Assembly: GCF_050286925.1 (NCBI RefSeq)
Contig: NZ_JBFWFX010000005.1
Span: forward strand, 111,924-175,923
DNA from: Caloranaerobacter sp050286925
GTDB lineage: Bacteria; Bacillota; Clostridia; Tissierellales; Thermohalobacteraceae
Length of the DNA stretch: 64,000 nt
Direction: 5' to 3'
The notes below the pieces were generated by a model that was given only the letters and a program-made list of their open reading frames with translations, did not search any database and was not told the DNA's origin. The position numbers and the translations under genes are program-made. Below, piece by piece: positions 8,942 to 18,043 of the stretch; within the stretch, counting starts at the first letter, position 1; each line of letters opens with the position of its first letter.

Positions 8942-11854
8942 ATGTTTAAAAAATTGATTATGTTTTTCTTAATAATCAGTTTAATTTTCAATTTAATAAT
9001 GATTGATAATTATACGTTTGCAGAATTTAAAGATGAGGTAAAAGCACCAATTAATTTGGTAAGAAATTTAGAGAAAAGTCAATATCGGGTAGGGGAAGAA
9101 TTTATAATAAATTATACTATTCAGCCACAAAATTTATCGATAGAAGATGTATATCCGGAATATTATCTTGTTGATAAAGAAATAGTTTTAGTTATGGATA
9201 TATCTGGAAGTATGAGAGATAAGATTTATATGAATCAAAACAAAGAAATAATAAAAATAAGAGAACACATTGAGAAAATAGAAGATGTTTTAGAATTACT
9301 ATTTACAACAATATGGTACACAATAGATATAGAAAATATGTTAAAAAATATAGAAGAAAATTTAGAAGGCATCAAAGAAAATGTAAAAGAATTAGAAACT
9401 AATAAACAAAAAATAAATAGAGAATTGAAGAAGATAGATAACTATATAGAAAGTATAAGAGATATATTAGAAGAACTAAAAGCAAATAAGAATGTTATAA
9501 GAAATATAGAAAAGATACAAAGAAATATAGAGAATATGATAAAAAGCATAGAGAAAATAAAAAAACTTTTAAAAATTAATAAAACAACCAAAATAGAAGC
9601 AATGAAATTTGTAGCAGAGCGTTTTTTAGAAAAGCTAAAAGATGATAATAGAATAAAGGTGAGTTTAATACCTTATGAAACAAGAGCTTGGGATTCAAGT
9701 TATGATGGAAAAGATTTTGCAGATTTATCTGACACTGAAGATTATAAAGAATTAATTTGGGATATAGATGGGTTACAGGCTGAAGGTGGTACTAACATAG
9801 GTGATGGTTTGAGAAAAGCTTATTATAAACTTAAGAATTCACCTAATGAAAATGCAAGAAAATATATTATTTTGATGACTGATGGTGAACCTACTGCTTT
9901 TAGTTATGAGAAAATTCTTTATAAAAGCATATTTGGAAAATTTTGGTCTAAAGAATATTACTTTTTTAAAAAAATTGATGTTTTATTTTATTTAGAAAAT
10001 GGAGTAAATTATCAAGCAGGGGATGGTACTTTATTAGATGATGACTGGGATTTAGAATATGCAAACTTAGTAGGAGAAAAACTCATAAAAAAAGGCGGAT
10101 TAGAAATCAAATCATTTATGATAGGTTTCAGTAATGATGCAAATATGGAAAAACTAAAACAAATAGCTGATAGTTCAGGTGGATACTTTAAAAAGGCAGA
10201 AGATGGAGATGCTTTAGATGAGGTATATCAGACATTAGCAGATGAAATTAGTAGTGATTTGCCAATACATAGTGTATTCTTTAAAGAAACGATACCGACT
10301 GGTTTTGAGATATTAGATGTATCAGAAGGATTGCAAATTGAAGGCAATACTGTAATTGGCGATATTGGAAGCATAACTTATAGACTAGATAAAGAGCGAA
10401 AAGAGTTCATAGCTGAACCAATAAACTTCTGGATAAAGGTTAAGGCAAATAGAGTAGGGAAATATCAATTTGGAAATATAGAAGGCGAAAATGAATCATA
10501 TGTTAAATATAAAGATATAGATGGAAAAGAAAAAATTAAATATTTTCCTGTAATCGATATATCAGTTTATGAAACTGAACCTCCTATTTTAGATGCAGAA
10601 TTGTTTATTGAAACTGATTCTGCAAAAGTATTGAATATTTCAGTAAATGAACCATCCTTTATTGAAGTTTTGTATAATGATGAAATTATAGATACTATTG
10701 ATTGCAGAAAAGATTCTTTTGAGATTGGTGAAATGAAAAAATTTACTATTAATTTACAACAAGATATTCAAGATAACAGTTTAGTTATAATGGCTACAGA
10801 CTTATCGGGGAATAAGGTTAAAGAAACAGTACCTTATCTAAATTTGAATTCGATAAAATTAGATGAATATGAACATAATGATTTAAACAGACCTGTTGGA
10901 TTAGAGTTATCAACAGAATCAAATTCAATAATAGAAGAGATTATAATAAATGGAGTTAAGGTTCAGGAAAATAAAGTTACAGACGAAGGATTATATACGG
11001 CTAATGTTGTATTGCAGGATGGATTGAATGATATTTTAGTAAAAGTAAAAAATCAATATAACAATATAACTTATAGAACTTTTAAGGTAAATATTGATGC
11101 AAAATCACCTCTAATAGATGCAGAATTAAAGGACTTTAAATTAATAACTAATTTTGATGAAGAAGTTGAAAAAGTATGGATTGAAGCTGATTTAAACAAT
11201 GATGAAATTATTTCTGAAGATGAGATTTTCGATAAAAGTAATATTGATATATTATATAATGAATCACATACAAAAGCGGATATTGTATTGACTGAAAAGT
11301 TTTCTAATAAGCAAATAAAAATAAAGGCTAAAGATTTAAATGGAAATATTGGTTTTTTAACTTTTAAAATACCTAAATTGAACAGAATTTTAGATCATGG
11401 ACTTTTAATAAATAGTGTTCAATTGAAAAAATATGAAGATAATAGTATTAATATTGTAAATGGTTATGAGGTTAAAATGGGAGCTATTTTTAGTATAGAT
11501 AGTGGAGCTAATACTTTAACTTTACATTTAAATAAAAATGGAATTGATGATGTAAAGTTACTAGGAGAATTTAAATTTGATTTATATGTAATAGATGAAA
11601 ATTCTATTGTACGTAAAATAGCAGTAAATCAACGGGATGTAGATATACAGTCTAGTGATAATGAGATAATTGTGAATATTGACTTAGGAACATACAGCGA
11701 TATTTTTGAAAGCAAGTTATTATTTGTATATACTTTTAAACCACTAGTTGAAAAATTAGGTGCGGAAGGTATTAGTATTATAAATAGATTTTCTATAGGT
11801 GAAAGTGTAAAAGATTTAAAAGTTAATATAAAACATTTACCTAAAATTGAATAA
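8942..11854 (+). CDS. Secreted VWA-domain protein of the pilus locus, with coiled coil inserted after the MIDAS motif
   Basis: A 970-residue exported protein with a signal peptide (residues 1-28, ending near TFAEF). A von Willebrand A domain covers about residues 80-440. Its metal site is complete: DISGS at 86-90, TNIGDG near 284 and TDGEP near 313. Between DISGS and the next core helix lies a Lys/Glu/Ile-rich coiled coil of about 115 residues (97-212), which is unusual. The rest is beta-rich, probably several Ig-like domains. By position it parallels PilY1-type VWA adhesins at pilus tips; the role is inferred. No C-terminal anchor is seen. ATG 8942 is preferred because the signal peptide then starts at residue 1. 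Confidence 0.8.
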   Translation: MFKKLIMFFLIISLIFNLIMIDNYTFAEFKDEVKAPINLVRNLEKSQYRVGEEFIINYTIQPQNLSIEDVYPEYYLVDKEIVLVMDISGSMRDKIYMNQNKEIIKIREHIEKIEDVLELLFTTIWYTIDIENMLKNIEENLEGIKENVKELETNKQKINRELKKIDNYIESIRDILEELKANKNVIRNIEKIQRNIENMIKSIEKIKKLLKINKTTKIEAMKFVAERFLEKLKDDNRIKVSLIPYETRAWDSSYDGKDFADLSDTEDYKELIWDIDGLQAEGGTNIGDGLRKAYYKLKNSPNENARKYIILMTDGEPTAFSYEKILYKSIFGKFWSKEYYFFKKIDVLFYLENGVNYQAGDGTLLDDDWDLEYANLVGEKLIKKGGLEIKSFMIGFSNDANMEKLKQIADSSGGYFKKAEDGDALDEVYQTLADEISSDLPIHSVFFKETIPTGFEILDVSEGLQIEGNTVIGDIGSITYRLDKERKEFIAEPINFWIKVKANRVGKYQFGNIEGENESYVKYKDIDGKEKIKYFPVIDISVYETEPPILDAELFIETDSAKVLNISVNEPSFIEVLYNDEIIDTIDCRKDSFEIGEMKKFTINLQQDIQDNSLVIMATDLSGNKVKETVPYLNLNSIKLDEYEHNDLNRPVGLELSTESNSIIEEIIINGVKVQENKVTDEGLYTANVVLQDGLNDILVKVKNQYNNITYRTFKVNIDAKSPLIDAELKDFKLITNFDEEVEKVWIEADLNNDEIISEDEIFDKSNIDILYNESHTKADIVLTEKFSNKQIKIKAKDLNGNIGFLTFKIPKLNRILDHGLLINSVQLKKYEDNSINIVNGYEVKMGAIFSIDSGANTLTLHLNKNGIDDVKLLGEFKFDLYVIDENSIVRKIAVNQRDVDIQSSDNEIIVNIDLGTYSDIFESKLLFVYTFKPLVEKLGAEGISIINRFSIGESVKDLKVNIKHLPKIE

Positions 11855-11873
11855 AGTTGGGTAGGTGTGATGA

Positions 11874-12314
11874 TTGACTTTTGAGTTAAGAAAAATTAAA
11901 GGTTTAACTATTATAGAATTGTTAATTGTACTTACTTTGATATCTTTAATTCTATTAATAGTTATTCCTAAGATCAAAGTTAATGATTACGAGTTATTAG
12001 CACAAAGTAAAAAGTTATGTAATGACATTCGGAATATTAGAATACTTCAAATGTCAGAGGGGGGAGTCTATAGAATATTATTACATGAAAAAAGTTATAG
12101 AGTATTAAAAGGTACAATTCAAATAAAAAAAGTAGATTTAAAAGAAAATTATAAATTAATTTATTCTAAACAAGAGATTATGTTCAAATCAAATGGAGCT
12201 CCAACTTATGGAGGTACTACAATAAGGCTTCTCGATTTAAAAACAAATAGATACTGTGAAATAACAATCGTACCTGCAAGTGGGAGGATACTTATGGCAG
12301 ATACAATATATTAA
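11874..12314 (+). CDS. GspH/FimT-like minor prepilin
   Basis: A prepilin of 146 residues. Leader MTFELRKIKG is cleaved before LTIIEL with Glu at mature position 5, then a helix LIVLTLISLILLIVIPKIK and a small beta domain ending PASGRILM, the usual GspH/FimT arrangement. The start is TTG 11874 behind TAGGTGTGA; the ATG overlapping it at 11870 leads to an immediate stop. It is the last pilin gene of the locus. Confidence 0.82.
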   Translation: MTFELRKIKGLTIIELLIVLTLISLILLIVIPKIKVNDYELLAQSKKLCNDIRNIRILQMSEGGVYRILLHEKSYRVLKGTIQIKKVDLKENYKLIYSKQEIMFKSNGAPTYGGTTIRLLDLKTNRYCEITIVPASGRILMADTIY

Positions 12315-12331
12315 TTTTGAGGGGGGATTAA

Positions 12332-12610
12332 ATGAAGCTATTCAACTATATGGAAGATGTTGTTATTAAAACGATAGATTTAGCAATTGAAAAATATCCA
12401 CAAGTTTGTAAATGTGAGAAATGCAAGTTGGATATTGCAGCTATTGCATTAAATAATTTACCATCAAGATATATTGTTACTAAAAAAGGAGAAGTATTTG
12501 CTAAAGTAGATGGTATGCAAGTACAGTTTGATGTAGATGTTTTGAAGGAAGTTACCAAAGCAATTGAAATAGTTTCAAAGAGACCAAAACATGATAACGA
12601 TATATGGTGA
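12332..12610 (+). CDS. comFB: ComFB-family protein
   Basis: A 92-residue protein of the late competence ComFB family. The motif CKCEKCKLDIAAIALN gives closely spaced cysteines that probably bind zinc, and LPSRYIVT is also family-typical. Its biochemical role is not established; members in other bacteria accompany type IV pilus or competence genes, and some bind cyclic di-nucleotides. Its position after the pilin cluster fits that association. Start ATG follows the strong site GAGGGGGGATT. Confidence 0.88.
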   Translation: MKLFNYMEDVVIKTIDLAIEKYPQVCKCEKCKLDIAAIALNNLPSRYIVTKKGEVFAKVDGMQVQFDVDVLKEVTKAIEIVSKRPKHDNDIW

Positions 12611-12614
12611 TAAA

Positions 12615-13136
12615 ATGAAAAAAAATAACATAGTTTTAATAGGATTTATGGGTACTGGTAAGTCTTATATTGGTAAACACATTTCAAAAAAACTTAATAT
12701 GGAATTTTATGATACTGATAATATAATTGAAAGAGATTTTGGATGTAGAATAAGTTATATATTTGAAAAATATGGTGAAAATTATTTTAGAAGGATTGAA
12801 AGTGAAGTTATTTCAAAAATATCTAAAAATGAAAACGTGGTAATTTCAACTGGTGGTGGTATAGTTTTAAATAAAAGTAATGTAGAAATGCTTAAGAAAA
12901 ATGGGATTATATTTCTTCTAGATGGTAGTTTTAATACAATTATTAATAATCTATATGGTAATATAGATAAAAGACCTTTATTAAAAGGTGCAGATTGGAA
13001 GAAAAAAGCTATGGAACTTTTTTTAAAAAGAAAAAAACTGTATTATAATAGTGCCGATTATATTATTGACATAGATAATAAAAATGGAGATGTTATTGCC
13101 GAAGAGATCATAAATATTTATAATTTGCAAAAGTAG
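12615..13136 (+). CDS. aroK: Shikimate kinase
   Basis: Phosphorylates shikimate with ATP in chorismate synthesis. The 173-residue P-loop kinase has Walker A GFMGTGKS, the shikimate-binding DTDNIIERDFG, the STGGGIV motif and the lid arginine in KRPLL. ATG 12615 is chosen since MKKNNIVLIGFMGTGKS is the normal N-terminus; an ATG at 12591 lies inside comFB without a ribosome site. aroQ follows, giving a two-gene shikimate pair. Confidence 0.95.
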   Translation: MKKNNIVLIGFMGTGKSYIGKHISKKLNMEFYDTDNIIERDFGCRISYIFEKYGENYFRRIESEVISKISKNENVVISTGGGIVLNKSNVEMLKKNGIIFLLDGSFNTIINNLYGNIDKRPLLKGADWKKKAMELFLKRKKLYYNSADYIIDIDNKNGDVIAEEIINIYNLQK

Positions 13137-13213
13137 CTATAAAGTTATTCTATTCAAAGAATTAGATTTATGGTAATATATAATAAGAATGTTTAAGGAT
13201 GTGTTTTCCAAAT

Positions 13214-13657
13214 ATGAAGAAAATATTAGTTATACATGGTCCAAACTTAAATATGCTTGGACTTAGAGATAAAAAAGTATATGGGAATATTACTTTAGAA
13301 GCTATTAACGAAATGATTAAAAATAAAGGGAAAGATTTAGGTATAGAAGTTGAAACTTTTCAATCAAATCATGAAGGAGATATTATTGATAAAATACATA
13401 TTGCTAAAGATTATTATGATGGGATAATAATTAATCCTGGAGCATATACACATTACAGTATTGCGATTAGAGATGCATTAGAAATATTAGATATTCCAAT
13501 AATAGAAGTACATCTGACAAATATTTATAAAAGAGAAGAATTTAGACATAAATCGGTGATAGCTCCAGTCTGTACAGGTCAGATATGTGGACTAGGTTAT
13601 TTAGGATATATTATGGCTATAGAATCGCTATATGAAATTATCATTGGGGGGGAATAA
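13214..13657 (+). CDS. aroQ: Type II 3-dehydroquinate dehydratase
   Basis: Catalyses trans-elimination of water from 3-dehydroquinate to 3-dehydroshikimate. The 147 residues are the usual size of the dodecameric type II enzyme. Family signatures are in order: IHGPNLNMLGLR, the catalytic tyrosine loop KVYGNITLEAI, NPGAYTHYSIAIRDAL, the EVHLTN motif and RHKSVIAPVCTGQI with the catalytic histidine. ATG 13214 matches the conserved start; an ATG at 13199 overlaps the ribosome site. No other shikimate genes besides aroK are in the window. Confidence 0.96.
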   Translation: MKKILVIHGPNLNMLGLRDKKVYGNITLEAINEMIKNKGKDLGIEVETFQSNHEGDIIDKIHIAKDYYDGIIINPGAYTHYSIAIRDALEILDIPIIEVHLTNIYKREEFRHKSVIAPVCTGQICGLGYLGYIMAIESLYEIIIGGE

Positions 13658-13662
13658 ATTTA

Positions 13663-14739
13663 ATGATTAATAATGTGAGAATCGAAGAATTAAAGAAATA
13701 TATGAAAGAAGTTGATATAGATTCTGTAATTATTTTCAAACCAGAAAATAGAAGATATATAAGTGGGTTTACAGGGACTTCAGGATATGTAATAATAACT
13801 GCTGAGGATTATTATATAGCTACTGATTTTAGATATTTAGAACAGGTAAGTATGCAATGCAAGGGATTCAAAGTCATTGAACTAAATTCATTACATACTA
13901 TTTTTGATGTATTAAACGAATTGAAAATTAAAAGACTAGGTATTGAGGATAATTTTGCAACTTTACAATTTGTTAAAAGTTTAGAAGAAAAATGTAGTAA
14001 TATAGATATAGTGCCACTTAAAGGGGCTTTAGAAAAGATAAGAATGATAAAGGATAAAGAAGAAATTGAACTAATAAAAAGTGCAGCTGAAATTACAGAT
14101 AAAGCATTTAATCATATATTAGATTTTATTAAGGTTGGAGTAAAAGAACTAGATATTGCTCTAGAACTAGAATATTTTATGAAAAAATTAGGTGCAGAAG
14201 GGCCTTCATTTAAATTTATAATAGCATCAGGAAAGAGATCTGCAATGCCACATGGGGTGGCTTCTGATAAAGTAATTGAAGAAGGCGATTTCCTAACTAT
14301 CGATATAGGATGTATTTATAAAGGATATTGTTCTGATATGACTAGAACTATTGTTGTGGGGAAAGCTAATGAAAAGCAAAAAAATATATATAATATTGTA
14401 TTAGAAGCACAAGAAGAATCGCTTAAAGCGATAAGGCCAAATATAAAAGGTTGTGAAGTAGACAAAATAGCAAGAGATATTATTACTAGTTATGGTTATG
14501 GAGAATATTTTAGACATGGTCTAGGACATGGGGTTGGATTAGAAATCCATGAAAATCCAAGACTAGCACAAAGTGAAATGGGTAAAATAGCTTTAAAACC
14601 AGGTATGATTATTACAGATGAACCTGGTATATACATACCTAACTTTGGAGGAGTTAGGATTGAAGATTTAGTTTTAGTTACAGAAGACGGCTATGAAGTG
14701 CTGTCTAAAACAACAAAAGAACTAATAGAAATAAGTTAA
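13663..14739 (+). CDS. pepP: M24-family Xaa-Pro aminopeptidase
   Basis: A cytoplasmic metallopeptidase expected to release N-terminal residues before proline. A creatinase-like N-terminal domain covers residues 1-125, the pita-bread catalytic domain 130-355. The dinuclear metal ligands are visible: Asp in LTIDIGCIYKG and YCSDMTRT, His in HGLGHGVGLEIHE, Glu in TDEPGIYIP and in GVRIEDLVLV. It directly precedes efp, the usual Firmicutes order. Substrate range is inferred from the family. Confidence 0.92.
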   Translation: MINNVRIEELKKYMKEVDIDSVIIFKPENRRYISGFTGTSGYVIITAEDYYIATDFRYLEQVSMQCKGFKVIELNSLHTIFDVLNELKIKRLGIEDNFATLQFVKSLEEKCSNIDIVPLKGALEKIRMIKDKEEIELIKSAAEITDKAFNHILDFIKVGVKELDIALELEYFMKKLGAEGPSFKFIIASGKRSAMPHGVASDKVIEEGDFLTIDIGCIYKGYCSDMTRTIVVGKANEKQKNIYNIVLEAQEESLKAIRPNIKGCEVDKIARDIITSYGYGEYFRHGLGHGVGLEIHENPRLAQSEMGKIALKPGMIITDEPGIYIPNFGGVRIEDLVLVTEDGYEVLSKTTKELIEIS

Positions 14740-14753
14740 TGGGAGGTATTGTA

Positions 14754-15311
14754 ATGATTTCAGCAGGAGATTTTAAAAAAGGTCTAACTTTTGAAATGGA
14801 CGGTGAAATTTACCAAGTTATTGATTTCCAGCATGTTAAACCTGGAAAAGGAGCAGCTTTTGTTAGAACAAAAATTAAAAATTTGAAAACTGGTGCAATA
14901 AAAGATATTGCTTTTAATCCATCTGATAAATTCCCTAAAGCTCATATTGAAACAAAAGAGATGCAATATCTTTATAATGATGGAGAATTATACTACTTTA
15001 TGGATACTGAGACATATGAACAAATACCATTAAATTATGATAAAGTACAAGATGCATTAAAATATATTAAAGAAAATGATATAGCAATTATGAGATTCCA
15101 TGAGGGCAAACCTTTTGAGGTAGTACCTCCTAATTTTGTAGAGTTAGTTGTTACACATACAGAACCAGGAGTTAAGGGAGATACTGCAACAGGTGGAACA
15201 AAGCCAGCTACTGTTGAAACTGGAGCTGTAGTACAGGTTCCATTATTTATAAATATTGGAGATAAAATAAAAATTGATACTAGAACAGGTGAGTATTTAT
15301 CAAGAGTATAG
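14754..15311 (+). CDS. efp: Translation elongation factor P
   Basis: Rescues ribosomes stalled at polyproline by binding between P and E sites. The 185 residues give the three beta-barrel domains of EF-P. The tip loop reads HVKPGKGAAF with Lys32 at the position that is modified in many bacteria. The C-terminal signature DKIKIDTRTGEYLSRV is complete. ATG 14754 follows GGGAGGT; an ATG at 14739 would overlap the pepP stop and extend the protein past its conserved start. Confidence 0.97.
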   Translation: MISAGDFKKGLTFEMDGEIYQVIDFQHVKPGKGAAFVRTKIKNLKTGAIKDIAFNPSDKFPKAHIETKEMQYLYNDGELYYFMDTETYEQIPLNYDKVQDALKYIKENDIAIMRFHEGKPFEVVPPNFVELVVTHTEPGVKGDTATGGTKPATVETGAVVQVPLFINIGDKIKIDTRTGEYLSRV

Positions 15312-15357
15312 GCAATAATAATTTTAAGATTAATAAATAAAATAGGAGGTGCATCTC

Positions 15358-15753
15358 ATGGATTATTTGTATGAGAAGATTGCTTATCTAAGAGGATTAG
15401 CAGAAGGACTTGATATTGATGAATCAACAAAAGAAGGCAAATTACTTATGCATATTATTGATACTTTAGAAGATTTCTCAGATGCGATTAATGAATTGTA
15501 TGAAGAACAAGCAGAATTGGAAGAATATGTAGATGCAGTTGATGAAGATTTAACTGAAGTAGAAGATGAGCTATTTGGTGAAATGGATGAAGATGATTTT
15601 GCATATGATGAAGAAGATGATGATATAGATTATGTAGAAATACAATGTCCAAATTGTAATGAAATAATATATTTTGAAAGAGATTTATTAGATGAAGAAG
15701 AAGAGGCAGAATGTCCAAATTGTCATGCAACAATAGAATTAAAAGATAAATAA
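15358..15753 (+). CDS. Acidic coiled-coil protein with C-terminal zinc ribbon (CD1247-type)
   Basis: A 131-residue protein of a clostridial family without an assigned function. The N-terminal 60 residues (YLRGLAEGLDIDESTKEGKL) form a conserved helical domain, followed by a very acidic region of Asp/Glu runs and a zinc ribbon with CPNC pairs near residues 99-102 and 122-125. Possible roles in RNA or ribosome contact are speculation from the ribbon and the neighbouring efp. ATG 15358 follows AGGAGGTG. It is the last gene before a strong terminator. Confidence 0.8.
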   Translation: MDYLYEKIAYLRGLAEGLDIDESTKEGKLLMHIIDTLEDFSDAINELYEEQAELEEYVDAVDEDLTEVEDELFGEMDEDDFAYDEEDDDIDYVEIQCPNCNEIIYFERDLLDEEEEAECPNCHATIELKDK

Positions 15754-15795
15754 TTAAAGCCTGATGTCTTAGACATCAGGCTTTAATTATTTATC
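15752..15795 (+). terminator. Rho-independent terminator after the efp transcription unit
   Basis: A perfect 17-bp stem (arms 15752-15768 and 15772-15788, loop TTA) followed by an AT-rich tail. The left arm includes the stop codon of the preceding gene. It separates the aro/efp genes from the sporulation operon. Confidence 0.92.
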
Positions 15796-15814
15796 TAATA
15801 TTTTAATATATTAA

Positions 15815-15843
15815 TCATATTATTTAATATTATTCATACTTAT
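15815..15843 (+). promoter_or_regulatory. Candidate sigma-E promoter for spoIIIAA-AH
   Basis: TCATATT (15815-15821) and CATACTTAT (15835-15843) are separated by 13 bases and resemble the -35 ATATT and -10 CATACA-T elements of mother-cell sigma-E promoters. The spoIIIA operon is sigma-E dependent in Bacillus subtilis. The site lies just before the spoIIIAA ribosome site, leaving a very short leader. Match by eye only. Confidence 0.5.
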
Positions 15844-15863
15844 TTATAAAGGGGGGACAGGTT

Positions 15864-16871
15864 ATGGAAGAACAAATGATCAACATTTATGAGAATAATT
15901 TATATAACAAATCAGATGGATTTGAACAAATACTAAGATATCTAGACCTTGATTTATCAAATATTTTAAAAAAGATACCTTTATTGACTAGAAAACGGGT
16001 TGAGGAAATAAGACTGAGGCTAGGTAGACCTTTAGCTATTAATTATGACGGAAAAGATTTATTTATAAAAGTTGATGGTGTTTTAACGGATAATATATAT
16101 GGTGCTTATATAGTAAATGAAAAAAATATAAGAAATACTTTCCAATTAATAAGTAATTATTCAATTTATGCTTTTGAAGAAGAACTTCGAAACGGATTTA
16201 TTACAATTAATGGTGGACATAGAATTGGTATTACTGGAAAAGTATTGTATAGAAATAATAATATTTATACAATAAAAGAAATTTCATCTTTAAATATAAG
16301 AATAGCTCGTGAAAAAAAAGGTGTATCTGATAAAGTTATTAAATATGTCATAAAAAAACCAAATACGATATATAATACTTTGATTGTCTCACCTCCACAA
16401 TGTGGAAAAACAACGCTACTTAGAGATATGATTAGAAATTTGAGTAATGGTATTCCTAAATTAAATTTTTATGGTTTGAAGATAGGAGTTGTTGATGAGA
16501 GAACTGAAATAGCAGGTATTTATAAAGGGTATCCACAAAATGATATTGGTCTTAGAACAGATGTACTAGATAGCTGTCGTAAATTTGATGGTATGATGAT
16601 TTTATTAAGATCAATGTCTCCAAATGTAATTGCTACAGATGAATTAGGAGAAGAAAAAGATATTGTTGCTCTTCACCAAGCTTTAAAAGCGGGAGTTAAA
16701 ATTATTTCAACAGTACATGGTGAAAGTATTAATGATTTACTAACTAGACCTTATTTAAAACAGATTTTAAAAGAGAATATATTTGAGAGAATTATATTAT
16801 TAAGTAATAGAAAAGGTGTAGGGACTATAGAAGATATCATAGATGGTAAAACTTATAAATCAATTATTTAA
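15864..16871 (+). CDS. spoIIIAA: Stage III sporulation protein AA (secretion-type ATPase)
   Basis: A mother-cell ATPase related to type II/IV secretion ATPases that powers the SpoIIIA-SpoIIQ channel during engulfment. The 335 residues contain Walker A PPQCGKTTLL near 174-183 and a Walker B-like segment SPNVIATDELGEE near 250. The N-terminal part has the family motif EEIRLRLGRPL. It is the first gene of a complete eight-gene spoIIIA operon. ATG follows AAGGGGGG. Confidence 0.96.
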   Translation: MEEQMINIYENNLYNKSDGFEQILRYLDLDLSNILKKIPLLTRKRVEEIRLRLGRPLAINYDGKDLFIKVDGVLTDNIYGAYIVNEKNIRNTFQLISNYSIYAFEEELRNGFITINGGHRIGITGKVLYRNNNIYTIKEISSLNIRIAREKKGVSDKVIKYVIKKPNTIYNTLIVSPPQCGKTTLLRDMIRNLSNGIPKLNFYGLKIGVVDERTEIAGIYKGYPQNDIGLRTDVLDSCRKFDGMMILLRSMSPNVIATDELGEEKDIVALHQALKAGVKIISTVHGESINDLLTRPYLKQILKENIFERIILLSNRKGVGTIEDIIDGKTYKSII

Positions 16872-16887
16872 GAAAGAGGTATAGGTT

Positions 16888-17412
16888 ATGTTTGCAATTA
16901 GGCTAATTACTAGTATAACAATAATACTTTCTTGTACTTTTATAGGTTATTATTTGGCAAATCGATATAATAAGAGATTCATAAATTTAATAAAGTTACA
17001 GAATTGCATACAATTATTAGAAACTGAAATTGTATATTGCTCTACACCATTACCAGAAGCATTAGAAAATGTATACAATAAATGCGATAAGAGTGTTTCC
17101 TTTATATTCAAAGATTTAAAAAACTTATTAATAACTAATAAAAATTTAAATGTATATGAAGCATTTTCTTATCAGGTAGAAATTTTATCTAAAAAATTAT
17201 ATCTAGATTTTCAAGATATAGAAATTTTAATGTCATTAGGAAGAGTTCTAGGGATAAGTGATAGAGATGACCAACAGAAACATTTTAAACTCGTATTAAT
17301 ACAACTAAAAAATTGTCAAAAAGATGCAGAAGAAAAAAAACAGGTAAATGAAAAACTTTTTAAAAATCTAGGTATATTAACAGGATTAGCTATAGTAATT
17401 CTTTTATTTTAA
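16888..17412 (+). CDS. spoIIIAB: Stage III sporulation protein AB
   Basis: A GspF-like membrane protein of 174 residues, the usual length. It has an N-terminal membrane helix (about 5-24), a cytoplasmic helical domain with QLLETEIVYCSTPLPEAL, and a C-terminal hydrophobic segment (LTGLAIVILLF). It is thought to serve as the platform paired with the SpoIIIAA ATPase. It lies 16 bases after spoIIIAA. Confidence 0.94.
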   Translation: MFAIRLITSITIILSCTFIGYYLANRYNKRFINLIKLQNCIQLLETEIVYCSTPLPEALENVYNKCDKSVSFIFKDLKNLLITNKNLNVYEAFSYQVEILSKKLYLDFQDIEILMSLGRVLGISDRDDQQKHFKLVLIQLKNCQKDAEEKKQVNEKLFKNLGILTGLAIVILLF

Positions 17413-17429
17413 ATGAAAGGAGAGTTAAT

Positions 17430-17627
17430 ATGAATGTTGATTTGATCTTTAAAATAGCTGCTATTGGGATATTAGTATCTGTACTTAATCAAGTTTTAAT
17501 AAGAGCAGGTAGAGAAGAACAAGCTATGATGACTACACTAGTGGGATTAGTGGTTGTATTAATGATGGTTATAAATTTGATTAGCAAATTATTTGATAAT
17601 GTAAAAACAATATTCAACTTATATTGA
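17430..17627 (+). CDS. spoIIIAC: Stage III sporulation protein AC
   Basis: A 65-residue integral membrane protein with two hydrophobic helices joined by RAGREEQAMMTTLVG, the conserved core of SpoIIIAC. It contributes to the mother-cell membrane part of the feeding-tube channel. ATG follows AAAGGAGAG. Its sequence resembles the N-terminal half of SpoIIIAD, encoded next. Confidence 0.95.
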   Translation: MNVDLIFKIAAIGILVSVLNQVLIRAGREEQAMMTTLVGLVVVLMMVINLISKLFDNVKTIFNLY

Positions 17628-17640
17628 TGGGATGATGCTT

Positions 17641-18027
17641 ATGGAAATTATACAGATTGTTGGAATAGGTATTATAGCTACTATATTGGCTGTTTTATTA
17701 AAACAGGAGAAACCAGAAATTTCTTTACAAATTAGTATAGTAACAGGATTAATAATTTTTATTTTTGTTATTTCAAAGTTAAGTTATGTAATTGGGGTAC
17801 TAAGTAATTTAGCCCAAAGAATTGATATAGATTTTATATATTTTTCTACAATACTTAAAATTATCGGTATTGCATATATAGCTGAATTTGGTGCTCAGAT
17901 TTCAAGAGATGCGGGTGAAGAAACAATAGCATCCAAAATCGAATTAGCTGGGAAAATATTGATAATGACTTTATCGGTACCAATATTATTAGCAGTGTTA
18001 GATTTAATTTTAAAAATAATGCCATAG
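17641..18027 (+). CDS. spoIIIAD: Stage III sporulation protein AD
   Basis: A polytopic membrane protein of 128 residues with about four hydrophobic helices and the motif EFGAQISRDAGEETIASKIELAGK typical of SpoIIIAD (shown in part: AQISRDAGEE). ATG 17641 is taken as the start because GGGATGATG upstream serves as ribosome site; ATGs at 17632 and 17635 overlap it. It is related to SpoIIIAC and stays in the usual operon order. Confidence 0.93.
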   Translation: MEIIQIVGIGIIATILAVLLKQEKPEISLQISIVTGLIIFIFVISKLSYVIGVLSNLAQRIDIDFIYFSTILKIIGIAYIAEFGAQISRDAGEETIASKIELAGKILIMTLSVPILLAVLDLILKIMP

Positions 18028-18043
18028 GATTTAGGTGATACCA

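Noticed and set aside
15488..15733. Minus-strand frame rich in Leu and His opposite the acidic zinc-ribbon gene
   Set aside because: It mirrors the Asp/Glu codon runs of the real gene on the other strand and has no start context.
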